DNA of 64,000 bases from Antedon mediterranea (taxonomy: Eukaryota > Echinodermata > Crinoidea > Comatulida > Antedonidae): positions 31,428,501 through 31,492,500 of the forward strand of contig NC_092672.1 in NCBI RefSeq assembly GCF_964355755.1, given 5' to 3'. The translations under genes and the position numbers were made by a program. Shown here piece after piece: positions 1 through 12,352 of the stretch; positions within the stretch are counted from its first letter, which is position 1, and every line of letters starts with the position of its first letter. The notes under the pieces are model-generated. The model worked only from the letters and a program-made list of their open reading frames with translations, did no database searches and was not told the origin of the DNA.

Positions 1-612
1 TAAATGGTGCATAATAGTGTTTAGGGCGTCAATACATGTTTAGGCTTTGTGGTAATGGTGCACATAGGTATGCATAAAGTGTTTAGAATTGGTTATAAAT
101 GGTGCATAATAGTGTTTAGGGCGTCAATACATGTTTATGCTTTGTGGTAATGGTGCACATAGGTATGCATAAAGTGTTTAGAATTGGTTATAAATGGTGC
201 ATAATAGTGTTTAGGGCGTCAATACATGTTTAGGCTTTGTGGTAATGGTGCACATAGGTATGCATAAAGTGTTTAGAATTGGTTATAAATGGTGCATAAT
301 AGTGTTTAAGGTGTCAATAGCTGTTTATGCTTTGTGGTAATGGTGCACATAGGTATGCATAAAGTGTTTAGAATTGGTTATAAATGGTGCATAATAGTGT
401 TTAGGGCGTCAATACATGTTTAGGCTTTGTGGTAATGGTGCACATAGGTATGCATAAAGTGTTTAGAATTGGTTATAAATGGTGCATAATAGTGTTTAGG
501 GCGTCAATACATGTTTAGGCTTTGTGGTAATGGTGCACATAGGTATGCATAAAGTGTTTAGAATTGGTTATAAATGGTGCATAATAGTGTTTAAGGTGTC
601 AATAGCTGTTTA
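1..612. repeat. 95-bp tandem satellite, about 6.4 copies
   Basis: The unit starts at 1, 96, 191, 286, 381, 476 and 571, an exact 95-bp period, and is cut by the window start. Copies are nearly identical. Copies 4 and 7, 285 bp apart, share a variant (AAGGTGTCAATAGCTG in place of AGGGCGTCAATACATG), which suggests a three-unit higher-order block. The array ends abruptly inside copy 7. No coding frame. Confidence 0.95.
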
Positions 613-1773
613 TTGGGTTAGTTTCCCCTAATAAGGATTGCTTTTTACAATCAGGTTTCTATTATTGATTTCTTTATTAATTTCTTTAATTTCAGTTCAT
701 ACTAATACTACTCACTTTAGAGACCATGGCAGCATTATTTTACTGCAGTTACTGCAGCAACTACATTTTGCTTCAACATGTTTATGTAATTTTTCAAGCT
801 TCTGTTGGTAATCTATCTATTATCTACTGCAGTGAATCCCTCATAAATTCTACACTGAAACAAACTAAAATCAACCATTATTAGGCTAAAAATATATATT
901 TACTGCAGTAACTGCAGCAGAATAACTTTGATGTGATTCTTTATTATTTAAGACTATTGATCTCACATTTATATTTTATTTATCATCGTTTTTTAAATAC
1001 ACATTTATTACTATTTCAATTATTTATTATTTTTATAATTATGGTTTTAAAAATATTAAGAACATTGTAATAATTTATTTTTACTTTATTTTTATTATTT
1101 TACTTTAGATGTAGACCATATGATGACCTTTATATAATGTTTCATAAAAATAAAACATACACATGATCAAAAACATTAATGGTTTGGCTCATATAATGTT
1201 ACAATATGACGACAACACTCCTACTCAAATAATAATAATAAAGAAAATCACAGAACGGGAATATTATTATGCGAGTGTATGTTTCGCAATAGGAAAACAG
1301 ATTTTTTTTTTTTAATCATATTGTAAAATGTTAATATATTATATTTGTATGTATACAAGTATCAAGTAATATTATACAGATATTGACTGTTTAGCTATGT
1401 AATATATCAAGTTATCAAGTAATATAATAACTTTTCTGACTAATAATAATATATGTTTTGTTTAGAAGAAAAACAAACTGTAGTTTTGTATTATAACATA
1501 ATGGAAAATTGTAATATCAAGGAATAGACATTAACTACTGACCGTAGTAATATATGTTCTGCTATAGAATAGAAAAACATATTTTATTTTATGTTTGTAC
1601 AATATATAATAAAAATTGTAATATTATACATTTACTTTTATTAAGTATTATTGTTAAGAAATATAATACATGTAGTACATGGTTAAAGAAAGTAAATGAA
1701 TGAAAACAAAAATTGAACATCAAAAATATAATATAAATCTAACATTATTTACTATTATCTGACTATTATCTTT
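613..1773. other. AT-rich non-coding stretch
   Basis: Nothing coding is seen. It holds two members of a dispersed CTGCAG-rich palindromic motif (739-760 and 898-940, form TACTGCAGTAACTGCAG); related copies lie near 9251-9285, 35998-36016 and 63125-63162. Confidence 0.5.
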
Positions 1774-1858
1774 TCAAGACATCTTCCAGAGAGAACTGTC
1801 CATGTCTGCATCGTCTACCACATGCAAATATTGTCCCGTATTTAGAAATTGTACATAC

Positions 1859-2031
1859 CTTTTCCATGTTCGTTTTAGTGTTCGTCGTATCCATTTACCG
1901 AAAATGTTTACCTCAGGGACGTCATTGCCTTCCGGTTCCTCAGTCAGGGGCATAAACGGGAAGGGGGAGACACGGGATAGGTTTGTTAGTCTAAACATCC
2001 TTCTCTCAAAACCTCTTAGTTCAGTTGACAT
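1859..2031 (-). CDS. candidate first coding exon (exon C) of an unidentified minus-strand gene
   Basis: On the minus strand an ATG at 2031 opens 57 codons (MSTELRGFERRMFRLTNLSR...) and reaches a strong donor, AAAAG|GTATGT, with the exon ending at 1859 and two bases (AG) left over. Past the donor the frame continues only to a stop at 1774, so the splice site is the likelier end. The peptide is basic near its end (WIRRTLKRTWK), with a short Pro/Phe-rich stretch and an acidic EEPEG patch. Base composition is clearly higher in GC than the flanks. It has no signal peptide or membrane segment, and I recognise no domain. Donor phase matches exon A (36243-36367), exon B (14514-15028) and the internal exon at 28983-29021, so it may be an alternative first exon of the same gene. 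The next exon would lie outside the window. Confidence 0.5.
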
Positions 2032-2300
2032 CTTAGAGAATTCGATAACCGATCACGTTCAGTTAATCGGTTTACTAATGGTCCGTACCACTCTAAGATA
2101 TAGGGGTGTTATTTATCAAACACATTTCTGATAAATAATGCGTTGAAATACTCTGACAGCCATGGTATTTCATCATGACATCTCATTATCCTGACATCCG
2201 TCCTCAACAACTGCAACACTTCTTTCTCCCTTCAGAACCGTCGGTTCAAAACGCACTTTTCATGATTGCTTTTCTTTTCTGACGTTAAAATTATTCATAT
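2032..2300 (-). promoter_or_regulatory. possible 5' UTR and promoter of exon C
   Basis: This unique, GC-richer sequence lies directly upstream of the exon C ATG on the minus strand. It contains a TATATC-like stretch near 2096-2101 and a short upstream ATG frame around 2255-2265. No clear core promoter motif can be proven, so this is inference from position only. Confidence 0.2.
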
Positions 2301-2520
2301 AGCCGTGAAACATGGGACTTTGGCAATTTAATTTCTCACCTAATTATCACGCTGATCCTAATATTCGAGTAAATGCAATAGAACAAAATGCCATGAAAGG
2401 TTGAGACGATAAAAACTAATAATTAACTTTATTCATTGGATCAATAACCATAGAAACAGCATGCCTTACCTTGAATATATTCTACATTTTCATTAAGTTT
2501 ATAATAATATAAGCAATCAA

Positions 2521-2940
2521 TATAATTAACCAATCAAAATGAGTTATTTTGAATAAAATTAACAATAAACCAATCATAATGAGGTATTTTGTATAAAATT
2601 AACAATAAACCAATCAAAATGAGGTATTTTGTACAAAACTAACAATAAACCAATTAACATTTTGAATAAAATTAAAAACAAACAAATCAACATAAAGGCA
2701 TTTTGAATAAAATAAAAATAAAGTTTTTGAATAATTTAATAATCGTTTTTCGTAATTAGTTTGAATTGAATTACTAAAAAATAGTTAGCACAAACCATCC
2801 AACAAAATTAGACTTCTAAATAAAATTAAATAATAGCTAACCAATCAAAATTAGACATTTTGAATAAATTGATACTGATCAACCAATCAAAATTAATTTT
2901 CATGAATAAATTCTGATTATTTATATGACTATAGCATCAT
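2521..2940. repeat. degenerate 40-bp tandem repeat
   Basis: AACCAATCAAAATGAGG units recur at 2528, 2568, 2608 and 2648, a 40-bp period, then decay into looser copies of about 50 bp to 2940. Each unit carries CCAAT and an ATTTTGAATAAAATT tail. The next 340 bp (2941-3279) show nothing. Confidence 0.75.
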
Positions 2941-3279
2941 ACAATAAGACAAAACTAACCTGTTTATGGGTCTCAAAGCATTTTGACATTTCAGAATGTC
3001 ATTCTGTTTTTATATCATATTGCCATTATGTTTTAGGACAAAAAAGTGTTCGAACAACCATCGTTATTGTTTTCAAATATTATGGCATACAATAATACCT
3101 GTCAAAATATGATTTATATCATTTTGAAAAATGCATATCTAAGAATGTGCTTGTCTCTTAATAACAAGATCTATCTCAGATATAAATGAAATGAAATTTT
3201 CTATCAATACTTTTTAAAAGTACCAAATAGAATAAAAAATGTTTTAAAAGAATTGCAGAAATTGGTATTAAGTATCCAA

Positions 3280-3735
3280 ACCAATGATAGGCTGGTAAAA
3301 CCCATGATTGGCCAGTAAAAACCCATGACTGGCTGGTAAAACCCATGATGGGCCAGTAAAAACCCATGAATGGCTGGTAAAACCCATGATGGGCCAGTAA
3401 AAACCCATGACTGGCTGGTAAAACCCATGATGGGCCAGTAAAAACCCATGACTGGCTGGTAAAACCCATGATGGGCCAGTAAAAACCCATGACTGGCTGG
3501 TAAAACCCATGATGGGCCAGTAAAAGCCCATGACTGGCTGGTAAAACCCATGATGGGCCAGTAAAAACCTATGACAGGCCGGTAAAAACACACATGACCG
3601 GCTGGTTAAAACCCATAGGTCGATAAAACCAATGACAGGCTATTAAAACTCATGACAGGCTGGTAAAAACCCATGACAGGCAAGTAAAACCGATGGTGGG
3701 CCAGTAAAACACATGACGGGCCAGTAAAAACCTGA
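3280..3735. repeat. minisatellite with a 41-bp dimeric unit
   Basis: Alternating units, ACCCATGACTGGCTGGTAAA (20 bp) and a 21-bp partner containing ATGGGCCAGTAAAA, make a 41-bp dimer repeated about seven times, then decay toward 3735. Because 41 is not a multiple of three and the units lack stops on the minus strand, all three minus frames stay open for over 100 codons. The apparent proteins (repeated MGFYWPIMGF) are therefore by-products of the repeat. Related TACTGGCCCAT fragments continue to about 3840. Confidence 0.9.
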
Positions 3736-4690
3736 CAGACCTATATTAAAACTTTCCAGTAACTGGCCCATTCACATGTTCAAACTACTGTATTGATGGC
3801 CAATTTGGGCAAGTAAGAAAACTAGTTTACTGGCCCATATGCGTAAGTTAAAAATAACCTAAATGATGATGATGAGTAATGAATAAATTACAGAAATTTA
3901 CATTCTCTGTAGACAACAAAATGAAAAAAACACTAATGATTTTAGCAATAGAAGATACAGGCCTCATTATTTTTCTAATTTCTTAACTGCATGCTTGAAT
4001 GATTTTCATTCCAAACGGCAGCAGAAATGGAAAAACAATATCTTAAAACAACTGATCAAAATAGTATTTTTTTTCATTCACATTTTTATTGAAAACTGGA
4101 AAATAGGAGAAATTCAAATTATTTTGTTTAAGTTTGCGTATTTCTGACATGGCGTGCATCAGACGCCCGATCAGACGATGGTAATAATAATCTTGAATAA
4201 TTATAGTACAGTACACAATGCCTTTAGGAATATTTACGCATATCTAATGTTCGCATATTTAATAAATAGAAGATAATCGCAGTATAAATTCATATAGATA
4301 TATTACTTTTTTGTTAGAGTCTTCAAATCGTTAAGGCAATAAAAATTCTCTAGCTCTGACATATTGCCGTACTAAAATTTATTCTCATTGACTTCTTCTG
4401 TCTTGTTAAGACAATGGATTAACTTCAGAAAGGTTAAATTATTAAATCTTAGTTTATAGAGAGAGCATCAGCCATTGTTTTAAAGTAGATTTGGGTATGT
4501 TTTAGCCAAAGAGTTTTATATACATTGGCTAGAGTAGATTATAACAGTTCAGTTTTCAACTAATTTCTTACAGCCCTATCATCATTCATCCAGGATCTAG
4601 AATAAATAGGTGCTCGTGGTTCAGGTTCTGATATACTAAAAAAAGTATTCCTTAATATGAGTCTTGTATTGACTGAAGACAGATTTGCCA
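3736..4690. other. non-coding, no recognisable feature
   Basis: AT-rich sequence. I see no exon, RNA gene or clear repeat apart from the decayed fringe of the preceding minisatellite. Confidence 0.5.
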
Positions 4691-4716
4691 TAGTGTTAAA
4701 ATACACAAACCAGAAA

Positions 4717-4851
4717 TGCCATATTCTCTCCGAAGAGCGATATATACTCACCCCTTCTCCATAAATGGTATAGTCCACAAACCAAGTGGGAGCATCCCCA
4801 CAAACCACTATTCTACTCTTCGAGTATATCTCGCTCTTCGAGGAGAATATG
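4717..4851. repeat. inverted repeat with arms of about 30 bp
   Basis: CATATTCTCTCCGAAGAGCG at 4717 is mirrored by CGCTCTTCGAGGAGAATATG ending at 4851, with near-complementary extensions inward. The spacer has two direct copies of CCACAAACCA. The open frames on both strands here come from the palindrome. The arms abut a fragment of the GGGATGTCC repeat family at 4909. Confidence 0.7.
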
Positions 4852-4908
4852 GTATTTGTTGGTTTATCCAGGTAAGCTATAGGCATGAAATAGACCATAC
4901 CTTGTTTC

Positions 4909-4960
4909 ACAGGAAAGTATCCCCCTAATGGGGATGTCCGAAAGGGGTTCTAGTGTAGTA
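4909..4960. repeat. end fragment of dispersed GGGATGTCC family
   Basis: CCCCCTAATGGGGATGTCCG and GGGGTTCTAGTGTAG match the right end of fuller copies at 59724-59905 and 61306-61478. Confidence 0.6.
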
Positions 4961-6549
4961 CATAATGACAGATACATTTTGTGTTATAAAACCATGTTGG
5001 AACCATTCCAATTGTTTTCTTAATAAAATAGTATTTAAACATTTTAAATTTGTTCATTTTCGAAGCTGGCCGTACATATTAAATGACGTACAGTACATGG
5101 AACATGATATCTCATTAGAGTTTAATATGAAATGTTTTATTTAAATATGATTTATTATCTTTCTTTTATAAATACTTTACGAGGATGGTCTATCCAGCTC
5201 AAACCATTCATTACGAGGAGTTTTCATTCTTCCCTGGGAAGACATTTAAAGTTTTAAAACTTTATGCACTCGGTCATACAAAGCATCTTGGCAGAAAAAT
5301 ATTCTTTATAGTACACATTTGAATAAAAACAAAAACAAGTTCTATTTTTGTATGTTTTACCTGTAATATCTACCAGTAATATTTCAATGTCATTTTATGT
5401 AGGTCACAGAGTGGCAAAACTTACCAACATTATACAAATAATGTATTTTATTTGACAATTTATTGATTTTATTATTAGGAACGAGGAATTAAATCTAACA
5501 ATAATTGTTTATGATGACAGAAAAAAACTAAATATATTTTAGTATAAATTCTTAAAGTGGATTTTCAATAGAAGAAATTGTTATTATAACAAATTCTTTG
5601 ACAGATATTACAAGAATATTAAATATTTTACGATTTTATTTTTTAAAGTTTCTATTTCACATGTCTATTTTGCAATATTTATTCGTTTATTTAATATATC
5701 CACACAGCTGTACAAGAATATCAAAATAGTATTATGCATTAGGACTATATTCCTGTTAAAACAGAGGTTTCAAGTTTGGTTTTAAAATGTGGAAACAACC
5801 AGAAAAAATAAATATTTAGTATAACATTTTATTTATATTAAATACTTGTGTTGGTATTTTTTCTTTCGATAAACCATGAAAAGGTAGACTTACTACTATT
5901 GGAACCTTGTCCACATATCACAAAAAAATCTACTTTTTAACGATTTATCAAAATACAATTTATCAAAAGAAAGAGAAATTTGATGTAAGTGAATACTACT
6001 TGATTACTTCATTTTTCATCTTTAAATATTTGTTTAGTTAAAAATATAAAATCACACATCACCCCATTAACATGCTCCATTTCAACAGAATAGTATCAAT
6101 CATGTATTTAACGAAGCGTAAAATATGGGCTATCATAATCAATATTATTGATTTAGATCATGAGATAATTTCAGATAACAATGATATTCTCCAACTATGG
6201 TGTTAATATTCTGCAACCTTACACAATTCACAGCGTGATGAATATTTGGGAAATTGATTGCGGACGACGCATGCATAGTTAGCAGATGACATAACACCTG
6301 TTACTTGGCAACAGGTCTCTTTTAGGTTTTCAACAGATGGTAGTAATGTGTTTGCACTGATAATTTTGTATTATTTCTTTCTTTAGATAATGTTTTAATT
6401 GGATTTGATAATTTGTCTAATTTCATAATTTACAATATTATAATTGTTGTGTTCTATTTCACGTCTACATAATAACAGGAAGTAAAGGGTCAGGGAGATC
6501 AATTGACCCCTCAAAATAAATTATGGAAGTTCAACATTAGCCTGTAACC
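4961..6549. other. non-coding, no recognisable feature
   Basis: AT-rich. No exon with paired splice sites or structured repeat was found. Confidence 0.5.
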
Positions 6550-6735
6550 CCTAACAAATTCATAAAACAGTAGACCCATTAATTAAGAAGACACCTTCTG
6601 GACCCAACAAATTGTCCTTTTAATAGTGGTGTCCTGGGAATAGGATAGTGAAACATATATTTCTCCTAGTTTGTTTAAGGAGAAAGTGACCTCTCAATAA
6701 GGTTGTCTCAAAGGACGGTTTCTACTGACTTATTA
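6550..6735. repeat. degenerate copy of GGGATGTCC family
   Basis: Phrases such as CATTAATTAAGAAGACACC, TTTTAATAGTGGTGTCC and TCTCAATAAGGTTGTC follow the order seen in the copies at 59.7 and 61.3 kb: alternating 'tail of aligned CCTTTAATAG / GGTGTCC' blocks ending in a TTTCTACTG edge. Confidence 0.5.
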
Positions 6736-7052
6736 CTTTGATCTCCCAATTAAAAAATCATTCCCACACTACTACATGATTAATTGTTGGGAAATATTAT
6801 TGTAAGGGAAAGCAGCCAACATCTTCCCTGTACTGTAATAAGCGACTTTGATAACTCCAGAGGGCGCCATATTTAAAAGGTAAATCGGGACAAAAAAGTT
6901 CCATAGGCTAACACGATGAATAAATATTAATGTTTGTCCCAATTGACCCTGTATATAGGGTGCCTCTGAAGTTATCAAAGGCACTTATAAGAAACAACAA
7001 CTGCCAACATTGGTTTGATAAAAAGAATTTTTTACACAAAAACTGCTAAACA

Positions 7053-7192
7053 TTAAGTTCTGTATACACTATCAAACTAGTTTTACACAAAAATAATTTC
7101 CCCAAATAAGGTAGTGATATGCTTAAATATGGTAGTGATATGACATCATCATGTTTATGGGTACATCTAATTTTTTTTCCACATAGTTTGCT
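7053..7192. mobile_element. MITE-A copy, right end lost
   Basis: It starts TTAAGTTCTGTATACACTAT (a decayed form of AAGCTCTGTCTACACTATC), continues with CAAACTAGTTTTACAC, two AAATATGGTAGTGATATG blocks and GACATCATCATG, and ends without the mirrored terminus. See the full copies at 32736-32899 and 34156-34295. Confidence 0.7.
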
Positions 7193-8484
7193 TCACTAAA
7201 ACATGTGTTTCCAAAAAAAATTACAAATTCCTAACTCATTTTCCTAATTTGTTTCATTCATGATTTAAGCATAGTTTCCTTATGCTGTTTATAATTAATT
7301 CATTTCGTGATGTGGTTTCCCGATTAATCGTACGATCAAAACGGTACTGGGTATGATCAACTAGCGTTCGTGTTCCCACCGAATCATCCATTCATAGAAG
7401 TACTGATGAAGATATCAATCTGTGGCGACAATAGAATGGACCCGAGACCTGGCTATCTTCGACTTTTAAATAATAGAAAGTTTAGAAAAATGTTTTTGTT
7501 AAACTAGAAATGTACGTTGTATGTGTTTCTTGTGAACATTATTCAATCAATTTTATCGTGAATTCATAATAATAACCATAATAACATGCAAAGATCTTTA
7601 CAAAAAAATATTAATTATAAAATATTACATGATTATTTACAGTAATGATATAAGATTCTATATGCCTATATACATTTATATATTGTAACACTTTTTGATA
7701 CTATATACATTTACTTACATATCTGCTGACAGTCTAAATAGTTCTCTCTTTTCTTTTACACTAATTAGTGCCATTTTGACTAATAACTAAAAAGCTGTGT
7801 TACAGCACAATATTATCCGATGTAGTAAATATACTATATAACTAATACAAATTTGGCCCACTCATGCTGTATATATGAGTTTTAAGTTCCTCATAAAACT
7901 ATTCCCGGAATATTAAGATACCAGTACTGGATTGGTGATTCCTATTGGTTAATATTATTACAGGAAATTATTGTATGAGGTGGTTTTTTTTTTACTATAA
8001 AGAAGTATAACTTAAGTAGGATTTAGAAGCTTAAGTATTATAGAGTGACACTTCTTCTATTTTGATATCCATTTTTGACAGTATTATAATATTATATTAT
8101 ATGTTAGCGTTACCCCGTTGAAAAATGCTAGATCCCCTCCTACTTTGGATCCATCATGCCTTTAGAGCACAGTTTTCTTGGAAACAGTGCAATATAGTAT
8201 AATGTCACTGTGGGTTGTGGTTGATCTTCATAGAAATACAAAAATAAGGAATAATTATAAATAAAAAAAACATTCCTATGTCAGAAAAAAAGTGATTACT
8301 TAAAAATTGACTTCTTGCCAAATGCTTTATCACAATATATCCCATATATATTGACACTTAGTATGGGCGTTAATGCTGTTGGAGAGTGACCTTGTTCTTG
8401 GACACAAATAAAAAAATTAATATCCTTATCGACAGTAATATTAATATTATAAGGACAAATTTGTGTTAATAACTTTTAATTATT
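7193..8484. other. non-coding, no recognisable feature
   Basis: AT-rich sequence without supported features. Confidence 0.5.
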
Positions 8485-9127
8485 CTGTGACAAGGACAAC
8501 ATACAAGGATATATTAAATATTTTCTTTGAAATATTAGTATTAAATATTATTGATTTAATAATCATTTGATCTTATATATATATATATATATATATAAAT
8601 CCAAAGGCAAATTACTGAAAAAAATGACAATGTTGTGGGTATCAGTGGCTGGATCTCAATGGAGATACAAAAATAAAAAGCGAAAAGCTAAATCAAAACG
8701 ATAAAGTAAACAGCCAGAAAAGTTAGCAGAGCTTTCGGGCAACACTAACCCTTCATCAGTGCAAGTGAAGGAATTTTACCCAATGCAGATAAGGACAACA
8801 TAGATACAAGGATATATGAAATCTTTTCTTTAAAATAATTGTTATAAATATTAAATATTATTATGTAATAACCATTTGCTCTTATTATAGTTATTCTTAA
8901 AATTTCATTTTTAAATTACCCAATAAGGACAACATAGATACAAGGATATATTAAACCTTTTCTTTGAAATAATTATTATTAAATAATATTTATTTCACTT
9001 TAACTGTATTTTGTGTCTTTTATGTGTAAACATAAAATATGATAAATAAATAATAAAATGAATATTTATATAATAATCATTTGTTATATAATTTTTCTTA
9101 AAATTCTATTTTTAAAACTATCCAATA
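8485..9127. repeat. 140-bp tandem array, interrupted by a retroelement-like insertion
   Basis: Units begin near 8485, 8778, 8918 and 9119 with CCAATAAGGACAACATAG or close variants, followed by ATACAAGGATATATTAAA and TTTAATAATCATTTG. Unit 2 is 140 bp. Unit 1 is broken in its AT-rich part by the 8578-8776 element; unit 3 has about 60 extra bases. Confidence 0.7.
8578..8776 (-). mobile_element. dispersed retroelement-like repeat with hammerhead-like core, copy 1
   Basis: It is almost identical to 21228-21418 over about 180 bp. On the minus strand it begins CACTGATGAAGGGTTAG, TGTTGCCCGAAAGCTC (CTGATGA at 8753-8759, GAAA at 8733-8736), runs through GATCCAGCCACTGATACCC and ends TTTGCCTTTGGAT beside an (AT)n run. 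The CTGATGA-stem-GAAA order matches the core of hammerhead ribozymes, which are known in Penelope-like elements and retrozymes. Stem II can pair GGGT with GCCC (one G-U pair) around the loop TAGTGTT. There is no open reading frame. The family assignment is inference. Confidence 0.65.
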
Positions 9128-9782
9128 CAGATAAACATTTTTAGTTTTTTTAAGAAACAAGTTATGTAAGTATGCAACTTTTTTGGGTTATCATATAATT
9201 TTGTAGACTGACTCAAAAACTTGTACATTCAAACAGATTAAAGTCATACATTACTGCAATAAAAATGTCGTTACTGCAGTAAAAATAGTTCCCTAAATTC
9301 TAAAAGTACTCCAAGAAAGAAAGGAACCGCAATTTTTAACAAATATGCATTACGCTTGAAACAATTCAACAAAGACTACGGCACTACAAACTAACTCAAC
9401 AGGCCACACCTCTCAAATTTATACAAAACATTTCTACTTGTTAAATAAGGAACGGCGCGGTATTTACTTCACAAGATTTTCGCTAAATGACATGAAGTAT
9501 TTGAAATAATTAAACTCGGATTACTGGATTATTTAACGTTAAAAGGGATTTATTTGAAGCCGTTTTGTAATTATGTATACAATATATCCAATATGTTTAA
9601 TTATAGATATATGACTTGAAAATACCACAAAATGTCAAGCGGCTTTACTATTGAAAGTTTAAATCTAGGACAACGTTGGTTTGTTATAATATATACAAAA
9701 AACTAAGAGTTGAGCTTGAATTACTCCAGTAAACAGCTTTGTTTTGACATAGTTGCACAAAAGCGTTCATTAATTGTGTCTG
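9128..9782. other. non-coding; one CTGCAG motif
   Basis: Only the ATTACTGCAAT / TTACTGCAGTAAAAATAG motif at 9251-9285 stands out. Confidence 0.45.
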
Positions 9783-9966
9783 TAAAGCTTGGTTCCCACT
9801 AGAACGTAACGCAAGGACGTAAATGCAACGCAAGCGTTTTAACCAATGACAAGTGAAGTTATAGACAGTTAGCAATCACAAGCGAATAAGCCATCGCTTG
9901 TGATTGGTCAATTCACTTGCGTTGCGTTACGTCCTTGTGTTGCGTCGCTAGTGGGAACCACGCTTA
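9783..9966. mobile_element. palindromic MITE, about 184 bp
   Basis: The left end TAAAGCTTGGTTCCCACTAG and the right end CTAGTGGGAACCACGCTTA are inverted repeats that extend inward about 60 bp through AACGCAAGGACGTAA and AATCACAAGCGA. The whole unit folds back on itself. TA flanks are compatible with a TA target duplication. Its GC is much higher than the surroundings. No transposase is present, so it is non-autonomous. Confidence 0.85.
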
Positions 9967-10196
9967 AACAAATATTCTAAACTCTAAACTGTACACTAAA
10001 TGGACAAGTTTTTGGTGTGTAAACTCAACAAGAATAATGCACTGTAATTATATATACACTGAAAATAATGTATAAATAAACTAGCATAAAGTTTAGTATG
10101 ATTATTCAAGAAATGTTTATTTTTAATGGGTTTTAAAGATTCTAAATAGTGACAAAATCTAAATTTGAATTTGATATTAATGAATTATATAATATT

Positions 10197-10400
10197 AATC
10201 CAAAGGCAAATTTCTGAAAAATGAAAATGCTGTTAGTTATATAATTGTATATGTTAATCCAAAAAAAAATTGAAAAAAAAAAAAAGACAATTCTGTGGGT
10301 CTCAGTAGCTGGATCTTAATTAATTTACAAATAAAATAAGCAAAATACGAAAAGGTAAAACAACCAAAAAGAATTTAATTGCTTTCGTTAGTAATCGAAA
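10197..10400 (-). repeat. degenerate copy of the hammerhead-associated repeat
   Basis: AATCCAAAGGCAAATTTCTG, then GTGGGTCTCAGTAGCTGGAT, CAAAATACGAAAAGG and TTGCTTTCGTTAG match the 8578-8776 and 21228-21418 copies at low identity, with an internal duplication of the first segment. The CTGATGA end is missing. Confidence 0.6.
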
Positions 10401-11597
10401 AAATTTTAGAAATATCATTAAAAACGCTGCATTGCTCAATGCATCCCTTTAATGATAAGCAAAAGTTGAGGGCGGTATACACAAAACCACAATGACTTCT
10501 ACTAAAATTTAAAAATCTTACCCTGGATTGATATAATGTTTTCACATAGCTTAGAATAGCCTACCCTAGATACCAGCAACTCGCTGTTGAAGCCTCTGGT
10601 TTAGCATATGCCTGCAGATCAACACGTCTCCATTAACGCATAAACATGGATAACAAAAAACATGGTTTATAGTCTTAAGCAAGTACTTACTTATCACCAT
10701 CTATAATTAGTGACTTTATCAACACTTTAAGTGCGAAGGCTGTTATTAGACATTATATAACAAATATCTCATAATATTTTTCTACACTACATAAATAGTT
10801 ACAATCGCTGGCACCCACTAACTGAACGAAAACAATCTTATCCCTATTGAAGTTTATTTATGGTTTGTGTAATGGAGCAGTTGTTTTTGTTTGTATCTTA
10901 ACACGGGTTGATCTTACAGTCCAGTTTGAGTATTACGACGCCAAGTTTATGTACGGACATGCGACAAGGCAAAACAGTAAATGTATTATTCGAGAATTAA
11001 TAGGATTGGCACATTAATAATTTGTAGACTTGCAATAAGGAGGTCCATTAAAGACAGTTAGCAAATGTCAAACGGAAATAGATCTTAAAAAATTAGGACG
11101 ATAATGGCTAATCACTAGATTTGTACATTATATGATACAGACATGTGTGTGGTATGTTGCAGTGTGAACCCACGCTTAAAGTCTGAGAGACTTAATTAAT
11201 GCTTTGTTCACATTAAACCTCCATTTTGATGAGGTATCTGGAAAAACATTATCAACATGACCATCTGGAAAAGTCCTTTATGATTGACCATTGACTACAC
11301 AGAACATTCTGTAATGGTCAAACATCAGCTTTCTTGGCTATAAATCCCATCTGTTTAGAAATCTTTCACAGAGAAATTTTTAAATAAAATAATATATTGC
11401 GTATGACAAACAATTTGATGTTATTGAAATTTCTTGCCTGTATGCTTTTTGTATCTTTTGATGTGTTTTTTCATTATCATGTTTTTTATTGGTTTTTTTA
11501 AAATAATTTTAAGAGCTTTGTCTGTGTACAGACAACAAATTTTAAATATTTGTATAATATTTGATAATAAATGCTGTGCATTAATTCGTATTGAAGT
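10401..11597. other. non-coding, no supported feature
   Basis: A possible minus-strand exon near 10525-10610 was examined and not accepted. Nothing else was seen. Confidence 0.45.
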
Positions 11598-12260
11598 CAT
11601 CTAATTTAACAATTTAGTGTCAATACCAAAGTTATCACATCTCGATATTCATCATTTAGTACTGTATCATTCACATATAATGGTTGTTGATGATAGAATA
11701 TTTATTGCAATTTCTGTACTTCGAACGAAGTCTGTAAAATCTTCTTTACACTATTAAACTAGTTTGACAAAAAAGGGTAAGATGTGCCCAAATATGGCAT
11801 TATCACAGTGGTTATCACAACTTGATTTGTTAATGTTGGGATTGATCCATATTCCTCAGTGCTCATTAAAGCAACCTCACAATTTTCTATCAAATATTTG
11901 ATATATATAATATATTTTGATTAATATACTATATAATGCTGTATCATGCGAACTCTCATGTTTTCTATAGACATAGTGTATTGCATTCTGTACAATGAAA
12001 GGAGTTCTAATTAATATCACCTGATTTAACCATTTGGCTTTAATACCGAATCAATCACAACATAATTTCTTTAATACTTTTGATTCATATACATACTATA
12101 TAGTGCTGTATCATACAAACTCAGACTATTACTATAGATTATTGTGTTCTGTACAATGTAGGAAGTACCACTTCACCTCATCTAATCATTTGGATTCAAC
12201 TCTGAAGCTATCACAACTTGATTTCTTACTGTACATATTCTTTGGTGCTGTATCATGAAA
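11598..12260. repeat. degenerate tandem units of about 170-210 bp
   Basis: The phrases CATCTAATTTAACAATTT, TATCACAACTTGATTT, GCTGTATCATGC and TCTGTACAATG recur in the same order four times (about 11598, 11815, 12018 and 12178). Copies are strongly diverged. A fragment of MITE-A (11741-11815, CTATTAAACTAGTTTGAC) lies between the first two. Confidence 0.5.
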
Positions 12261-12280
12261 ACTTACAGTTTTTTTTTTTA

Positions 12281-12352
12281 TTTCATTTCAAGAAGTTAGT
12301 AAAATCTACCAATTTATTTTATTTCATTGAAATAAGTTAGTAAGATTTTCCA
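12281..12352. repeat. two-copy short tandem duplication
   Basis: TTTATTTCATTTCAAGAAGT-type units followed by TAGTAAAATCTACCAATT occur twice with a period of about 43 bp. Confidence 0.55.

Noticed and set aside
3176-3593. Three overlapping minus-strand frames of 104-129 codons with MGFYWPIMGF repeats
   Set aside because: They are the 41-bp minisatellite read in all three frames; no start context, splice sites or unique sequence.
10525-10612. Minus-strand exon between a CTGCAG acceptor and GGGTAAGA
   Set aside because: The long version contains stops in every frame; the shortened version needs a weak internal donor and its phase does not match the neighbouring exons.
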